Shown in pieces: positions 51,226 through 59,926 of a stretch of DNA of 64,000 nucleotides. Both the position numbers and the translations under genes were made by a program. The stretch lies in contig NZ_RKMB01000028.1 in NCBI RefSeq assembly GCF_003797765.1, positions 1 to 64,000 of the forward strand, in the 5' to 3' direction. The stretch is from Ramlibacter sp. WS9. GTDB lineage: Bacteria; Pseudomonadota; Gammaproteobacteria; Burkholderiales; Burkholderiaceae_C. The notes beneath the pieces are model-generated. The model was not told the origin of the DNA and did no database searches. It saw only the letters and a list, made by a program, of their open reading frames with translations. Position 1 is the first letter of the stretch; each line of letters opens with the position of its first letter.

Positions 51226-52500
51226 TTACGCTGCGACGAACTCGTTCCACTTCTGGACCATGTACTCGTTCTCGTCCATGATCGCATTCCAGCAGGCGAT
51301 GCCGCCCATCCGCTGCTCGTAGCTGCCGCCGTCGCGCACCGCGCCGGTCTTGGCCAGCACGTCGCCGTTGGGACTCTTGATGTCCTGGCTGGCGGGCTTG
51401 CCTTCCATCCAGTAGGCCCACTCGTACGCCTCCATCTTGGCCTTGGCCGTCTCCAGCACCGCGCTGTAATAGCCCTGGCGGTTCAGGTAGGCGCCGGCCC
51501 AGCCGTCGAGGAACCAGTTGATGAACTCGTAGGCGCCGTCCAGCTTCCTGCCCGACAGCGTGGCCGGCACGCCGAAGCCGGCGGCCCAGGCGCGGTACCC
51601 TTCCTTCAGCGGCTGGAAGCTGCAGGCAATGCCCTTGGTGCGCACGGCCGTGACGGCCGGCGACCACATCGACTGGATCACCACTTCGCCCGAGGCCATC
51701 AGGTTGACCGACTCGTTGAAGTCCTTCCACAGCGCGCGAAACTGGCCGGCCTTCTTGGCCTCGATCAAGGTGGCGATCGTCAGGTCGATCTCCTTCTTCG
51801 TCATGTTGCCCTTGTCGGGGTACTTGTACTTGCCGGTCGCCTCCACCACCATCGCCGCGTCCATGATGCCGATCGAGGGGATGTTGAGGATGGCGGCCTT
51901 GCCCTTGAACTCTGGGTTGAGCAGCTCGGCCCAGCTGCTGATGGGCCGCTTGATCAGGTCGGGGCGGATGCCCAGCGTGTCGGCGTTGTAGACGGTGGGG
52001 ATCAGCGTCATGAACTGCGTGGGCGTGGCCGAGAACTTCTTGCTCTTCTCGCCTTCCAGGTAGATGACTTTCTTGGGCGCGGTGCCCTGGTCGCCCACCT
52101 TCTTGCCGGCGACTTCACCCTTGGTGAACAGGGCGGTGATCTTGTCGGCGTTCTTGATCTTCCGGGTGTCGATGCCCTTCAGGTTGCCGGTGGGCACGAT
52201 CTTCTTGAGCGAGAAGTACTCGGTGTCGATCAGGTCGAAGCTGTTCGGCGCGGTGACGGCTCGCTTGGTCACGTCGTCGGTGGTGACGGCCACGTACTGG
52301 ATGGTGATGCCGGTGTCGGCCTTGAACTTCTCGGCGATGGCCTTGTCCTGGTTCACAGCCGTGCCCAGGTAGCGCAGCGTGATCTTCTCCTGCGCGTGGA
52401 TGGCAGGTGCCAGGCCGGTGGCCAGGATGCCGGCCGTGCCCTTGAGCAGCGAGCGCCGTTGCAGGCCGTTGAGAGTGGAAGCTGTGGTGTCGTCGGACAT
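51226..52500 (-). CDS. ABC transporter substrate-binding protein, PotD-like, Tat-exported
   Basis: 424 aa. The leader has a twin-arginine motif (QRRSLLKG) followed by a hydrophobic stretch and AIHAQEK, so the protein is likely exported folded by Tat. The mature part is a type II binding protein (PF13416-like): VVIQSMWSPAVTAV, GYRAWAAGFGVPATLSG and AYEFINWFLDGWAGAYLNRQ are characteristic of polyamine/opine-like members. It is the recognition component of the operon and the best starting point for finding the substrate. Confidence 0.9.
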   Translation of the reverse strand: MSDDTTASTLNGLQRRSLLKGTAGILATGLAPAIHAQEKITLRYLGTAVNQDKAIAEKFKADTGITIQYVAVTTDDVTKRAVTAPNSFDLIDTEYFSLKKIVPTGNLKGIDTRKIKNADKITALFTKGEVAGKKVGDQGTAPKKVIYLEGEKSKKFSATPTQFMTLIPTVYNADTLGIRPDLIKRPISSWAELLNPEFKGKAAILNIPSIGIMDAAMVVEATGKYKYPDKGNMTKKEIDLTIATLIEAKKAGQFRALWKDFNESVNLMASGEVVIQSMWSPAVTAVRTKGIACSFQPLKEGYRAWAAGFGVPATLSGRKLDGAYEFINWFLDGWAGAYLNRQGYYSAVLETAKAKMEAYEWAYWMEGKPASQDIKSPNGDVLAKTGAVRDGGSYEQRMGGIACWNAIMDENEYMVQKWNEFVAA

Positions 52501-52557
52501 GGGAAACGCTCCTTGCGGGTGATGAATCGGTGAACTGAAAACGGCGGTGCGGCTGGC

Positions 52558-53580
<1,023 letters not shown>

Positions 53581-53611
53581 GCCTTCCCCTGATGCACATG
53601 ACGTGCCAGCT

Positions 53612-53644
53612 TTGTACGCAATCTAATGTTCAAATTGTGTACAA
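53612..53644. promoter_or_regulatory. Paired GntR-type operators upstream of the ABC operon
   Basis: TTGTACGCAA (53612-53621) and TTGTGTACAA (53635-53644) are two near-palindromes with centres 23 bp apart, about two helical turns. They match the TTGTATACAA-like sites of FCD-type GntR regulators, and the region is AT-richer than its surroundings. The GntR regulator of the same operon is the likely ligand. Confidence 0.5.
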
Positions 53645-53654
53645 AAAGCACGAA

Positions 53655-53798
53655 CATGGTGCGCAGTGCACCGGCTCAGAGCGCCGCTGCCCCTTGATGC
53701 TCTATAACGCGAGGCTGGACATCAACATGGAGCAGCAGATGGAAGTGATCAACGACAACTACCAGGATTTCGGCGCCGGGCAGGTGGCGAGGTTCTGA
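53655..53798 (+). pseudogene. Decayed 3' end of a second gamma-glutamyltransferase gene
   Basis: From about 53699 the DNA follows the ggt 3' end: YNARLDINMEQQM corresponds to YNAGLEINVEQQM, then EVINDNYQDFGAGQ is identical, then VARF ends against VAGF. Two internal segments are missing, each removed between short matching sequences (TGGA in one case, CGG/GGG in the other). The stop overlaps the next start as TGATG, exactly as after the intact ggt. The earlier part (about 53655-53698) is only weakly alignable. Not a functional gene. Confidence 0.85.
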
Positions 53799-54211
53799 TG
53801 GCGGGCAAGCCGCGCTTCTTCCACCACGTCGGCATGCACTTCGACGAGGCCAGCGCCGGCCACGCTCGCTGCTCGCTCGCGGTGCAGGATTTCCACATCA
53901 ACAGCACCGGCGTCGTCCATGGCGGTGTGCTGTTCACGCTGGCCGACACGGCGATGGGCGCGGCGGTTTACTCGTCTCTGGAAGACGGCGAGATCTGCGC
54001 GACCATCGAGATCAAGATCGCCTACTTCAAGCCGGTGTTCGAAGGCGACCTGGTGTGCACCGCGGTGCTCGTGAACAAGGGCAAGTCCATCGCCAGCCTG
54101 GAAGCGAGCATCCACCAGGACGGCGTGCTTGTGTCCAAGGCCAGCGGCACGTTCTCGATCTTTCGGCGAAAAACAGACGGGCAGTTGGCAGGGCCGCCGG
54201 TGACGGGCTGA
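53798..54211 (+). CDS. PaaI-type hotdog-fold thioesterase
   Basis: 137 aa. The hotdog motif NSTGVVHGGVLFTLADTAMG (residues about 35-54) carries the HGG and the acidic residue used in hydrolysis; the protein ends AGPPVTG. It hydrolyses acyl-CoA esters, probably of aryl or medium-chain type. The ATG overlaps the stop of the ggt remnant, showing that this gene once followed a complete ggt. Confidence 0.9.
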   Translation: MAGKPRFFHHVGMHFDEASAGHARCSLAVQDFHINSTGVVHGGVLFTLADTAMGAAVYSSLEDGEICATIEIKIAYFKPVFEGDLVCTAVLVNKGKSIASLEASIHQDGVLVSKASGTFSIFRRKTDGQLAGPPVTG

Positions 54212-54232
54212 GGCGCGGACTGCGGGCCGGCG

Positions 54233-54415
54233 CTACTTGCGCTCGCTCAGGTACTCGCGTACCTTGTCGGCGCGGTCGCCCACGGCTTGCACGGCTTCCT
54301 TCACGCGTTCGGGCGTAGTGTTCATGCTCTTGGCCCAGTCGCGCAGTTCGTAGTCCTGGTTGACGTTGATGCGCTGGCGGTCTTGGCCGCCGGACTTGCT
54401 GGTGTCGTCGGACAT
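54233..54415 (-). CDS. DUF3606 domain protein
   Basis: 60 aa from the ATG at 54415, with AGGAGA six bases upstream; an in-frame ATG eight codons earlier lacks a comparable site. QDRQRINVNQDYELRDWAKS and VKEAVQAVGDRADKVREYL match the small DUF3606 family, whose function is unknown. Members are often stress-induced in proteobacteria. It stands alone between two unrelated genes. Confidence 0.8.
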   Translation of the reverse strand: MSDDTSKSGGQDRQRINVNQDYELRDWAKSMNTTPERVKEAVQAVGDRADKVREYLSERK

Positions 54416-54511
54416 GGATGTCTCCTGTTCAAATGGCAAACAGGCTCATCCTAAGAACCGGCAGGCTCAGCAATTTGTAGGACCGGGCCTGAACCTCGTT
54501 TATCCGGTGAA

Positions 54512-55828
54512 TCACTTCAACGGGCCGCCAAAGCGGGCCGCGTGCGCGAGCACGCCGGCCCGGATGGGCTTCCACACCTTGAGCGGAAAGCCCTCGGGCA
54601 GCGATGCTTCAACTGTATCCAGTGCGTCCGGGACAGCTCGCACAAGTGCGACCATGCGGTCGAATGCCCCGGGCACGCCCGACTGTGCAGCCAGCAATTG
54701 CCAGTGGCGTGTGTGTACTTCATGCAAGTGGTAGTGCACGTTTTTCGAACGCAGAGCCATCGCCAGCTTGGCGCGGCGTGGCGACAGCTGGTTGGCGCCG
54801 TTGCCGATGATGGGCCACGCCGACAGAACGTCGTACAAGGGTGTCATCCGGAACACACCACCCGGCCCCAGGAAGATGGAGAAATTCTTGGCGTGGCCGT
54901 CAGTAGCGGCCATCAACCAGAAGGCCAGTTGGGCCAGAACGAAATTCAGTTTGGCTTCTTGCGCGCCGGCACTGGCCGACAGCAGCTTGAGGCCGGCGGC
55001 GATGCCCGGGCCGCCGTCGCTTTCGTACTTCAATTGAGAAGGCACGCCTTGCGCCTGGCAAAAGTCCTCCTGGGGGAGCCGTGCGATCCAGGTTCCACTG
55101 TCCATCAAGCGCCGGTCGAAGCGCTCGACGATCAGGACCTTTTGAGTGCCGAACCGGGCCATCTCGGCGGGTGCGATGTTGAATCCCAGCGCGGCCAAGA
55201 GCTGGCCGCAGACCCACTCATTCTCAACCGACGAAGTCATGTCCGCCCGCATGTTGCCCACCAGGCCCAGCGGCAACTTGAAAATGTGAGTGGTCGGCGT
55301 TGCGCCCAGCGGCTTGTGCCAACGCCGGCCGATGCGAAGCAGTGCCGTTTTCTCCTGCGCGCCGGCGATGGAGATGCGCAAGTCTTCGCCGTCGTCATCG
55401 GCTCGGTCGTCAGCGGTGACGTTGCGCAGAATGCTTTCCACCTTGGCCTCAGTAAGCGGTTGGCTTTCGATTCGGTCTATCTTGGGTGGTGGGCTCCCGG
55501 CCGGCAGCAGCTGTACGGCGCCGACGCAGTCGCGGCCTATCGCTGCGAGCAAATCGGCGGCGCTGGCGGATGGCGAGCGAAACCTGCGCCGCAGGCGCTC
55601 GCGGATTCGCTCGCTATCGGGAAGCAGGTTGTCGAACCAGTGCTCCACTGCCCGGCCGTGAATCTCGGGTCGGCCGGCCGGTATCGGCAGCGACAGCGAA
55701 AGCGGGCGCATATGCTCCGAACGCAGCCACGTGTCGCTATACCGGAAGCCCGCGGTGCCGGTGCGCGTCCAGAACCATGTGCCGACATGCTCGCCATTCA
55801 TCCAGACATCGAGATTGGGTTGAGCCAT
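54512..55828 (-). CDS. hipA: HipA-type serine/threonine kinase toxin
   Basis: 438 aa, the length of HipA. The N-terminal couple_hipA region (about 5-105: RAVEHWFDNLLPD) is followed by the kinase core: SIAGAQEK at 153-160 (phosphorylatable Ser153 in the loop), Lys184 in FKLP, catalytic Asp310 in ATDGHAKNFS, and the metal-binding Asp333 in LYDVLSA. It is expected to phosphorylate a translation factor (GltX in E. coli), causing growth arrest. It starts 6 bp after hipB. All key residues are present, so it is probably active. Confidence 0.93.
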   Translation of the reverse strand: MAQPNLDVWMNGEHVGTWFWTRTGTAGFRYSDTWLRSEHMRPLSLSLPIPAGRPEIHGRAVEHWFDNLLPDSERIRERLRRRFRSPSASAADLLAAIGRDCVGAVQLLPAGSPPPKIDRIESQPLTEAKVESILRNVTADDRADDDGEDLRISIAGAQEKTALLRIGRRWHKPLGATPTTHIFKLPLGLVGNMRADMTSSVENEWVCGQLLAALGFNIAPAEMARFGTQKVLIVERFDRRLMDSGTWIARLPQEDFCQAQGVPSQLKYESDGGPGIAAGLKLLSASAGAQEAKLNFVLAQLAFWLMAATDGHAKNFSIFLGPGGVFRMTPLYDVLSAWPIIGNGANQLSPRRAKLAMALRSKNVHYHLHEVHTRHWQLLAAQSGVPGAFDRMVALVRAVPDALDTVEASLPEGFPLKVWKPIRAGVLAHAARFGGPLK

Positions 55829-55833
55829 CGCGC

Positions 55834-56124
55834 TTACCAGCTGGGGCCGGGTTCTTTGGCTTTGTGCGCGGCGCTGGTAGTAGCGGCCGGATACGGCTCG
55901 GCGTTGGAAAGGAGGAGTCTCGCGTCCAGCGCATGAAGAACTTCGATCAGTTGCTCGACGCTGATGGCGCCTGGGCTGCGCTCGATATCGGCGACACGGA
56001 CTTGCTTGACGCCGATGCGCTGGCCCAGTTCGGCCTGTGTCATGCCGCGAGCCTTGCGAAGCGACTTGAGATGTGCCGATAGCTGGCTTGCTGCCTGGAT
56101 GGCGAGGGGTTGAGGTGATCGCAT
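55834..56124 (-). CDS. hipB: HipB-type antitoxin
   Basis: 96 aa from the ATG at 56124, with AGGAGG eight bases upstream. A Cro/CI-type helix-turn-helix lies at about 22-75 (RKARGMTQAELGQRIGVKQV, ISVEQLIEVLHALD). The tail is Ala/Pro-rich and disordered-looking, as expected for the region that inserts into HipA. It represses its own operon through the three palindromes at 56126-56197. The first palindrome contains its Shine-Dalgarno sequence. Confidence 0.92.
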   Translation of the reverse strand: MRSPQPLAIQAASQLSAHLKSLRKARGMTQAELGQRIGVKQVRVADIERSPGAISVEQLIEVLHALDARLLLSNAEPYPAATTSAAHKAKEPGPSW

Positions 56125-56125
56125 G

Positions 56126-56197
56126 ATATCGCCTCCTAGCGATATATGCATTTTATCGTGAAATGACGATGTTATCAACTAATCGTTGATTGGCGAT
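56126..56197. promoter_or_regulatory. Three evenly spaced HipB operators
   Basis: ATATCGC-N6-GCGATAT (56126-56145), ATCGT-N6-ACGAT (56155-56170) and ATCG-N8-CGAT (56182-56197). The centres are at 56135.5, 56162.5 and 56189.5, exactly 27 bp apart. They resemble the TATCC-N8-GGATA operators of E. coli hipBA. Symmetry weakens with distance from the gene. Confidence 0.7.
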
Positions 56198-56219
56198 ATG
56201 ACGCCAAGCGAAGCCCGGT

Positions 56220-56543
56220 TCAGCGAACCGCCGCCCCCTTGTTCCTCAGCGCCTGCGCCGCCGCGCAAAAGCCCTGCTGCGACGCGATCTGCGTCACTTC
56301 TCCCTCGTTCAAATACGCCCGTTCAACCCGTCCCGCGATTCCCCCGCCCGATGCTTCCTTGATGAAGCGCATCGCATTCAAATAGTCCTTCACTGCCTTT
56401 TCGCAGCCAGGCGGCTCAGCCGACGCACCCATGCTGGCCCGGGCCTGAACCGGTGCCGGGCGAGCCTGCGCCGCGGCTCCGTTCGGGTACGCCAACACCA
56501 GCGCGGCTGCGATGGATGCCGCCATCGATTTCGCGATTGTCAT
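56220..56543 (-). CDS. Small periplasmic protein of unknown function
   Basis: 107 aa. A signal peptide (SMAASIAAALVLAYPNGAAA) ends near residue 25, and a strong ribosome-binding site (GGGAGG, about eight bases before the ATG) supports the start. The mature part has two cysteines (PPGCEKAV, GFCAAAQAL) and a helical pattern. I do not recognise the family. The first 128 bp overlap the reading frame annotated for the upstream SRPBCC gene. Confidence 0.65.
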   Translation of the reverse strand: MTIAKSMAASIAAALVLAYPNGAAAQARPAPVQARASMGASAEPPGCEKAVKDYLNAMRFIKEASGGGIAGRVERAYLNEGEVTQIASQQGFCAAAQALRNKGAAVR

Positions 56544-57135
56544 GATCGGTCCTCCCTGAACGCCGATCTTGTCGAACTCGTGTGTCGAATGCGTGAAAGC
56601 CGCGCGGTGCGAGGGGACGTAAGCTGGCTGTCACGGACCGCGCCGGCGCCTTTCCGCTCGAGTGCCACCACCGCAGAAAGCGCACCCAGGGCGACCAAGG
56701 GACGACCTTGGGTTGGTTGCCCAGCGCGGCCTGGGCCCGCGACAACAAATCCTCGACCAGGGCGTTGTGCAACGGCCGGACCACGAACGGCCAGAGCAGG
56801 TGGGCGGTGCCTTCAAGCTTCATCTCGATGCGGTGTTCCAGGATGCAATGCATGGCCGTCGCATCCAGGACTTCGCAGGCGTGCCAGCCGTTGAATCCCT
56901 TGGGTTCCGTGAACCGAAAGCGGATCGACTCGCCCGGCACGTAGGCTTCGACGAAGTACCCGATGGGCCCGTGGCCACCGGTGGCACCCACGCCCAGTGG
57001 GCGATCGAACTTCATGCGCGGCCAGGTGTCGGTGGGCCACAGCACGTCTTCGGGCGACGACAGTGCAGCGATCAGCGCGCCGACCTGCTCGGGGCTGGCG
57101 TACAGCAGGCGCTGGTGGACGTTGACGATTTTCAT
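56416..57135 (-). CDS. SRPBCC-like protein with unusual C-terminal run-on
   Basis: 239 aa as an open frame. Residues 1 to about 165 look like a polyketide-cyclase/START-type helix-grip protein (NVHQRLLYASPEQVGALIAA, GHGPIGYFVEAYVPGESIRF). The last ~60-70 residues are Arg/Gly/Ser-rich, do not resemble the fold, and run across the start of the next gene in another frame. The natural stop has probably been lost by mutation or frameshift near 56600. Ligand unknown. It follows the TetR gene by 14 bp on the same strand and may be part of its regulon. Confidence 0.6.
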   Translation of the reverse strand: MKIVNVHQRLLYASPEQVGALIAALSSPEDVLWPTDTWPRMKFDRPLGVGATGGHGPIGYFVEAYVPGESIRFRFTEPKGFNGWHACEVLDATAMHCILEHRIEMKLEGTAHLLWPFVVRPLHNALVEDLLSRAQAALGNQPKVVPWSPWVRFLRWWHSSGKAPARSVTASLRPLAPRGFHAFDTRVRQDRRSGRTDHDNREIDGGIHRSRAGVGVPERSRGAGSPGTGSGPGQHGCVG

Positions 57136-57149
57136 TGGCTTCTTTCAAG

Positions 57150-57722
57150 TCACGGCGCCACCGCCATCCACGCCGCATGCTCCAGCGCCGCGCGCACCTT
57201 GGGCACCACTTCCGGCTTGGACTGACGCGCCCAGTGCGGCGTCAGCGATATCGCCGGAGAGAACACAACGGCGGTCCAGATGGGGAAGGGCAGGTCGCGC
57301 ATCTCGCCGGCATCGACTTTCTGCCGCAACCACGTGGCCAGCACATCGAAGCCTTCGGCGTTGGCCGTGGTCCATTCGCCGACATCGGCCAAGCCGCTGC
57401 GCCGCAATTCATGCAGCAGGCGGGCACTCAACGGGTTATCCACCACCCACTGGATGTAATTGCGCACCAGGCCCTTCACACCCGACTGCGCGGTCGCTCG
57501 GCCGTGTATGGCCGTCATCAGCGTGGCGTGGAAGTCGCGCAGCGTGTGCGCGTAGAGCGCGTCGGCCAGCAGCGCCTTGGTGGGGTAGTGGTGGTAGAGG
57601 CTGCCGTTGCTCACGCCGGCCTCCTGCCGCACCTGGTCCATCGACGTGGCCGCGAAGCCTTGCCGCAGGAAGACTTGCGTGGCGGCTTCGAGCACACGGG
57701 ATTTGGTGGAGGTGGGGTCCAT
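57150..57722 (-). CDS. TetR-family transcriptional regulator
   Basis: 190 aa from the ATG at 57722. TetR helix-turn-helix at residues 8-55 (KSRVLEAATQVFLRQGFAAT, VSNGSLYHHYPTKALL), then an all-helical ligand domain. A 26-bp imperfect palindrome sits 5 bp upstream of the start (57728-57753) and is probably its own operator. Likely to repress itself and the SRPBCC gene that follows. Confidence 0.92.
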   Translation of the reverse strand: MDPTSTKSRVLEAATQVFLRQGFAATSMDQVRQEAGVSNGSLYHHYPTKALLADALYAHTLRDFHATLMTAIHGRATAQSGVKGLVRNYIQWVVDNPLSARLLHELRRSGLADVGEWTTANAEGFDVLATWLRQKVDAGEMRDLPFPIWTAVVFSPAISLTPHWARQSKPEVVPKVRAALEHAAWMAVAP

Positions 57723-57727
57723 GGATT

Positions 57728-57753
57728 GGAGTATCACTCCAGAGTGACACTCC
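57728..57753. promoter_or_regulatory. TetR-type operator
   Basis: Begins GGAGTATCACTC and ends AGAGTGACACTCC; 22 of 26 positions are self-complementary. It directly precedes the TetR start codon, where binding would block transcription or initiation. Confidence 0.6.
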
Positions 57754-57763
57754 AGTCAAGTGC

Positions 57764-58672
57764 CTAAGCCATCGCCTGCGTCAGGTAATCGATAAACACC
57801 CGCACCCTCAGCGGCATATGCCGGTTCTGCGGATACAGCAGCGAGAACGGCCGAGACCGCCCCGCGTAGGGCTTCAAGATCTCCACCAGCGTGCCGCGCT
57901 TCAAGTCTTCCTCCGCGATGAAGCGATAGGTGTGCAGCACGCCCGCTCCAGCGCGCGCGAGCGTCACCGTGGCCAACAGGTCGCCCAAACAGCGATACCC
58001 GCCCTGAGTCGCGATCTCCACATCTTCGCCGTCACGGCGGAACGACCATTGCACCGTCTGCCCCGAACTCGGCAGCTCGAACTGGATGCAATCGTGCTGT
58101 GCCAGGTCTTCGAGCGTCTTCGGCGTGCCCGCTTGCTTCAGGTAGGCCGGCGCGGCAACCGCAACCAAAGGCGCGTCCATCAACCGCCGCGCGACCATGC
58201 CCGAATCGGGCGGCGTGCGCCCGCGGATCGCCAGATCGAAACCCTCCGCCGTGAAGTCGACGTTGTGGTTGCTCAATTGAATGTCGACGTGCACCTTGGG
58301 GTAGCGCTGGCGGAAGGCGGGCAGCAGCGGCAGGATGCGGTAGTGCCCCAGCGGCGTGGGCGCGCTGATGCGCAGCACGCCCGCCGGCTCGGCCTGCGTG
58401 CCTGTCAGCTCCCGCTCGGCCTCCGTCAGTTGCGTGAGCGCCTGCCTGCATTGCGCGAAGTACGCGCGGCCGCCATCCGTCAGGCGGATCTTGCGTGTGG
58501 TGCGCACGAACAGCCGCACCTGCAACCGCTCCTCCAGTCGCGCCACCGCGCGGCTCACCGCCGCCGGCGTGATGCCAGCCACCGCGGCCGCAGCAGTGAA
58601 GCTTTCCAGCTCCGCCGAGAGGCAAAACAGCTCGATGCTGCCCAGCATCACGTCGCCGAACTGGCGGTTCAT
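57764..58672 (-). CDS. LysR-family transcriptional regulator
   Basis: 302 aa. DNA-binding domain at 8-65 (IELFCLSAELESFTAAAAVA, TPAAVSRAVARLEERLQVRL), then an effector domain (GVLRISAPTPLGHYRILPLL) of the CrgA/AaeR-like branch common near oxidoreductase genes. It is divergent from the flavodoxin-like gene at 58775 and has a perfect ATTAC-N5-GTAAT palindrome two bases from its start codon, so it probably controls both. Confidence 0.93.
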   Translation of the reverse strand: MNRQFGDVMLGSIELFCLSAELESFTAAAAVAGITPAAVSRAVARLEERLQVRLFVRTTRKIRLTDGGRAYFAQCRQALTQLTEAERELTGTQAEPAGVLRISAPTPLGHYRILPLLPAFRQRYPKVHVDIQLSNHNVDFTAEGFDLAIRGRTPPDSGMVARRLMDAPLVAVAAPAYLKQAGTPKTLEDLAQHDCIQFELPSSGQTVQWSFRRDGEDVEIATQGGYRCLGDLLATVTLARAGAGVLHTYRFIAEEDLKRGTLVEILKPYAGRSRPFSLLYPQNRHMPLRVRVFIDYLTQAMA

Positions 58673-58674
58673 GG

Positions 58675-58689
58675 ATTACCTCGTGTAAT
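58675..58689. promoter_or_regulatory. LysR-type binding site in the divergent promoter region
   Basis: ATTAC-N5-GTAAT, a perfect 15-bp interrupted palindrome with T-N11-A geometry, adjacent to the LysR ATG and about 85 bp before the flavodoxin-like gene. Confidence 0.6.
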
Positions 58690-58774
58690 TTATGAAGTGC
58701 ATGCGGGCTAGTTTATCAACCAAAACATCGCCAATAGCATCGAACCCAGATCAACACCCCTGGAGCTACCGGCA

Positions 58775-59329
58775 ATGACATCCCCCATCAGCATCGTTTT
58801 CCACAGCGGCTACGGCCACACCGCCAGGATCGCCCAAGCCGTGGCTGAAGGCAGCGGCGCCACGCTGCTCGCCATCGACGAACACGGCAACCTCGCACCC
58901 GAAGGTTGGGAGCGGCTGGCCGCCTCGAAAGCCATCATCTTCGGCACGCCCACCTACATGGGCAACGTGAGCTGGCAGTTCAAGAAGTTCGCCGATGCGT
59001 CATCGGCCGTGTGGTTCAAGCAGGGCTGGAAGGACAAGTTCGCCGCGGCCTTCACCAACTCGGCGAGCGTTGGCGGCGACAAGCAGTCCACGCTCTACAC
59101 GCTGTTCACCTTGTCGCAGCAGCACAGCATGTTGTGGGTCGGCACGGGCATGATGCCGGCGAACGCGAAGGCCTCGACGCGCGACGATGTGAACTACCTG
59201 GCCTCGTTCGCGGGCCTGGCCACCGCCACGCCGTCGGACGCCTCGGCCGATGAAATGGTGCCTGGCGACATCAAGACGGCACGCCTGTTCGGCGAGCGCG
59301 TGGCCGACGTCGTGCGGCGCCACAACTGA
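58775..59329 (+). CDS. Flavodoxin-like NAD(P)H-dependent FMN oxidoreductase
   Basis: 184 aa. It opens ISIVFHSGYGHTARIAQAVA, the flavodoxin FMN-phosphate loop, followed by IIFGTPTYMGNVSWQFKKFA and a WrbA-like middle. It probably reduces quinones or other electrophiles and so protects against them. It starts a three-gene plus-strand cluster with a tautomerase and an NTF2-like protein under the divergent LysR regulator. Confidence 0.9.
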   Translation: MTSPISIVFHSGYGHTARIAQAVAEGSGATLLAIDEHGNLAPEGWERLAASKAIIFGTPTYMGNVSWQFKKFADASSAVWFKQGWKDKFAAAFTNSASVGGDKQSTLYTLFTLSQQHSMLWVGTGMMPANAKASTRDDVNYLASFAGLATATPSDASADEMVPGDIKTARLFGERVADVVRRHN

Positions 59330-59339
59330 GGGGCGCGCC

Positions 59340-59543
59340 ATGCCTTACGTCAACATCCAGATCACCCGCGAAGGCGTGAGCCGCGAGCAGAAGGCCGAAT
59401 TGATCCGCGGCGTGACGGACCTGCTGGTGCGCGTGCTCGACAAAAGCCCCGCCACCACGCACGTCGTCATCCAGGAAGTCGATTTGGACAACTGGGGCGT
59501 GGGCGGCCTGCCGGTGCCGGAATTCCGAAAGGCGCAGCGATGA
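59340..59543 (+). CDS. 4-oxalocrotonate tautomerase family enzyme
   Basis: 67 aa, the size of the family. The second residue is Pro (MPYVNIQITREG), which becomes the catalytic N-terminal base after Met removal. ATTHVVIQEVDLDNWGVGG is the conserved C-terminal part. It catalyses keto-enol tautomerisation of an aromatic-ring cleavage product or a similar dicarbonyl. It starts 10 bp after the flavodoxin gene, and its stop overlaps the next start. Confidence 0.92.
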   Translation: MPYVNIQITREGVSREQKAELIRGVTDLLVRVLDKSPATTHVVIQEVDLDNWGVGGLPVPEFRKAQR

Positions 59544-59926
59544 GCGCTTTTGACGAAGTGATGGAGGTGCTTGGCGAGTACCTCGACGGCCTGTATCACA
59601 GCGACACCGCGCGCCTGCGCCGCGCCTTCCACCCAGAGGCGCACTACTTCTGCGCGACGGATGGCGAGTTGCTGCACCTGGACATGGCAACGTACTTTCC
59701 CATCGTGGACAAGCGCCCGTCACCGGCCAGCCAGGGTCACGCGCGAACCGATCGCATCTTGTCGATCGAATTCGCCGGCCCGGTGACGGCCTTCGTCAGG
59801 CTGGAATGCTCGATCCCGCCGAAGTTCTTCACCGACTTCTTGACGCTGGTGAAGCTGCAAGGCCGCTGGCAGATCGTCAGCAAGGTCTTCCACTATGAAG
59901 TGGCCGGCGAGCTTCAGGCGAAGTGA
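59540..59926 (+). CDS. NTF2/SnoaL-like protein (Lumazine_bd_2 type)
   Basis: 128 aa. The cone-shaped NTF2-like fold is suggested by VMEVLGEYLDGLYHSDTARL, the FHPEAHYF loop and a C-terminal beta sheet (FLTLVKLQGRWQIVSKVFHY). Members act on small hydrophobic compounds or have no catalytic role. Overlap with the tautomerase stop suggests a shared pathway. Its last bases overlap the convergent membrane-protein gene. Confidence 0.85.
   Translation: MSAFDEVMEVLGEYLDGLYHSDTARLRRAFHPEAHYFCATDGELLHLDMATYFPIVDKRPSPASQGHARTDRILSIEFAGPVTAFVRLECSIPPKFFTDFLTLVKLQGRWQIVSKVFHYEVAGELQAK

Noticed and set aside
53592..53798. Small open frame of 68 codons before the thioesterase gene
   Set aside because: Its second half is the remnant of ggt with deletions and its first half covers the promoter region of the divergent operon, so it is not a gene.
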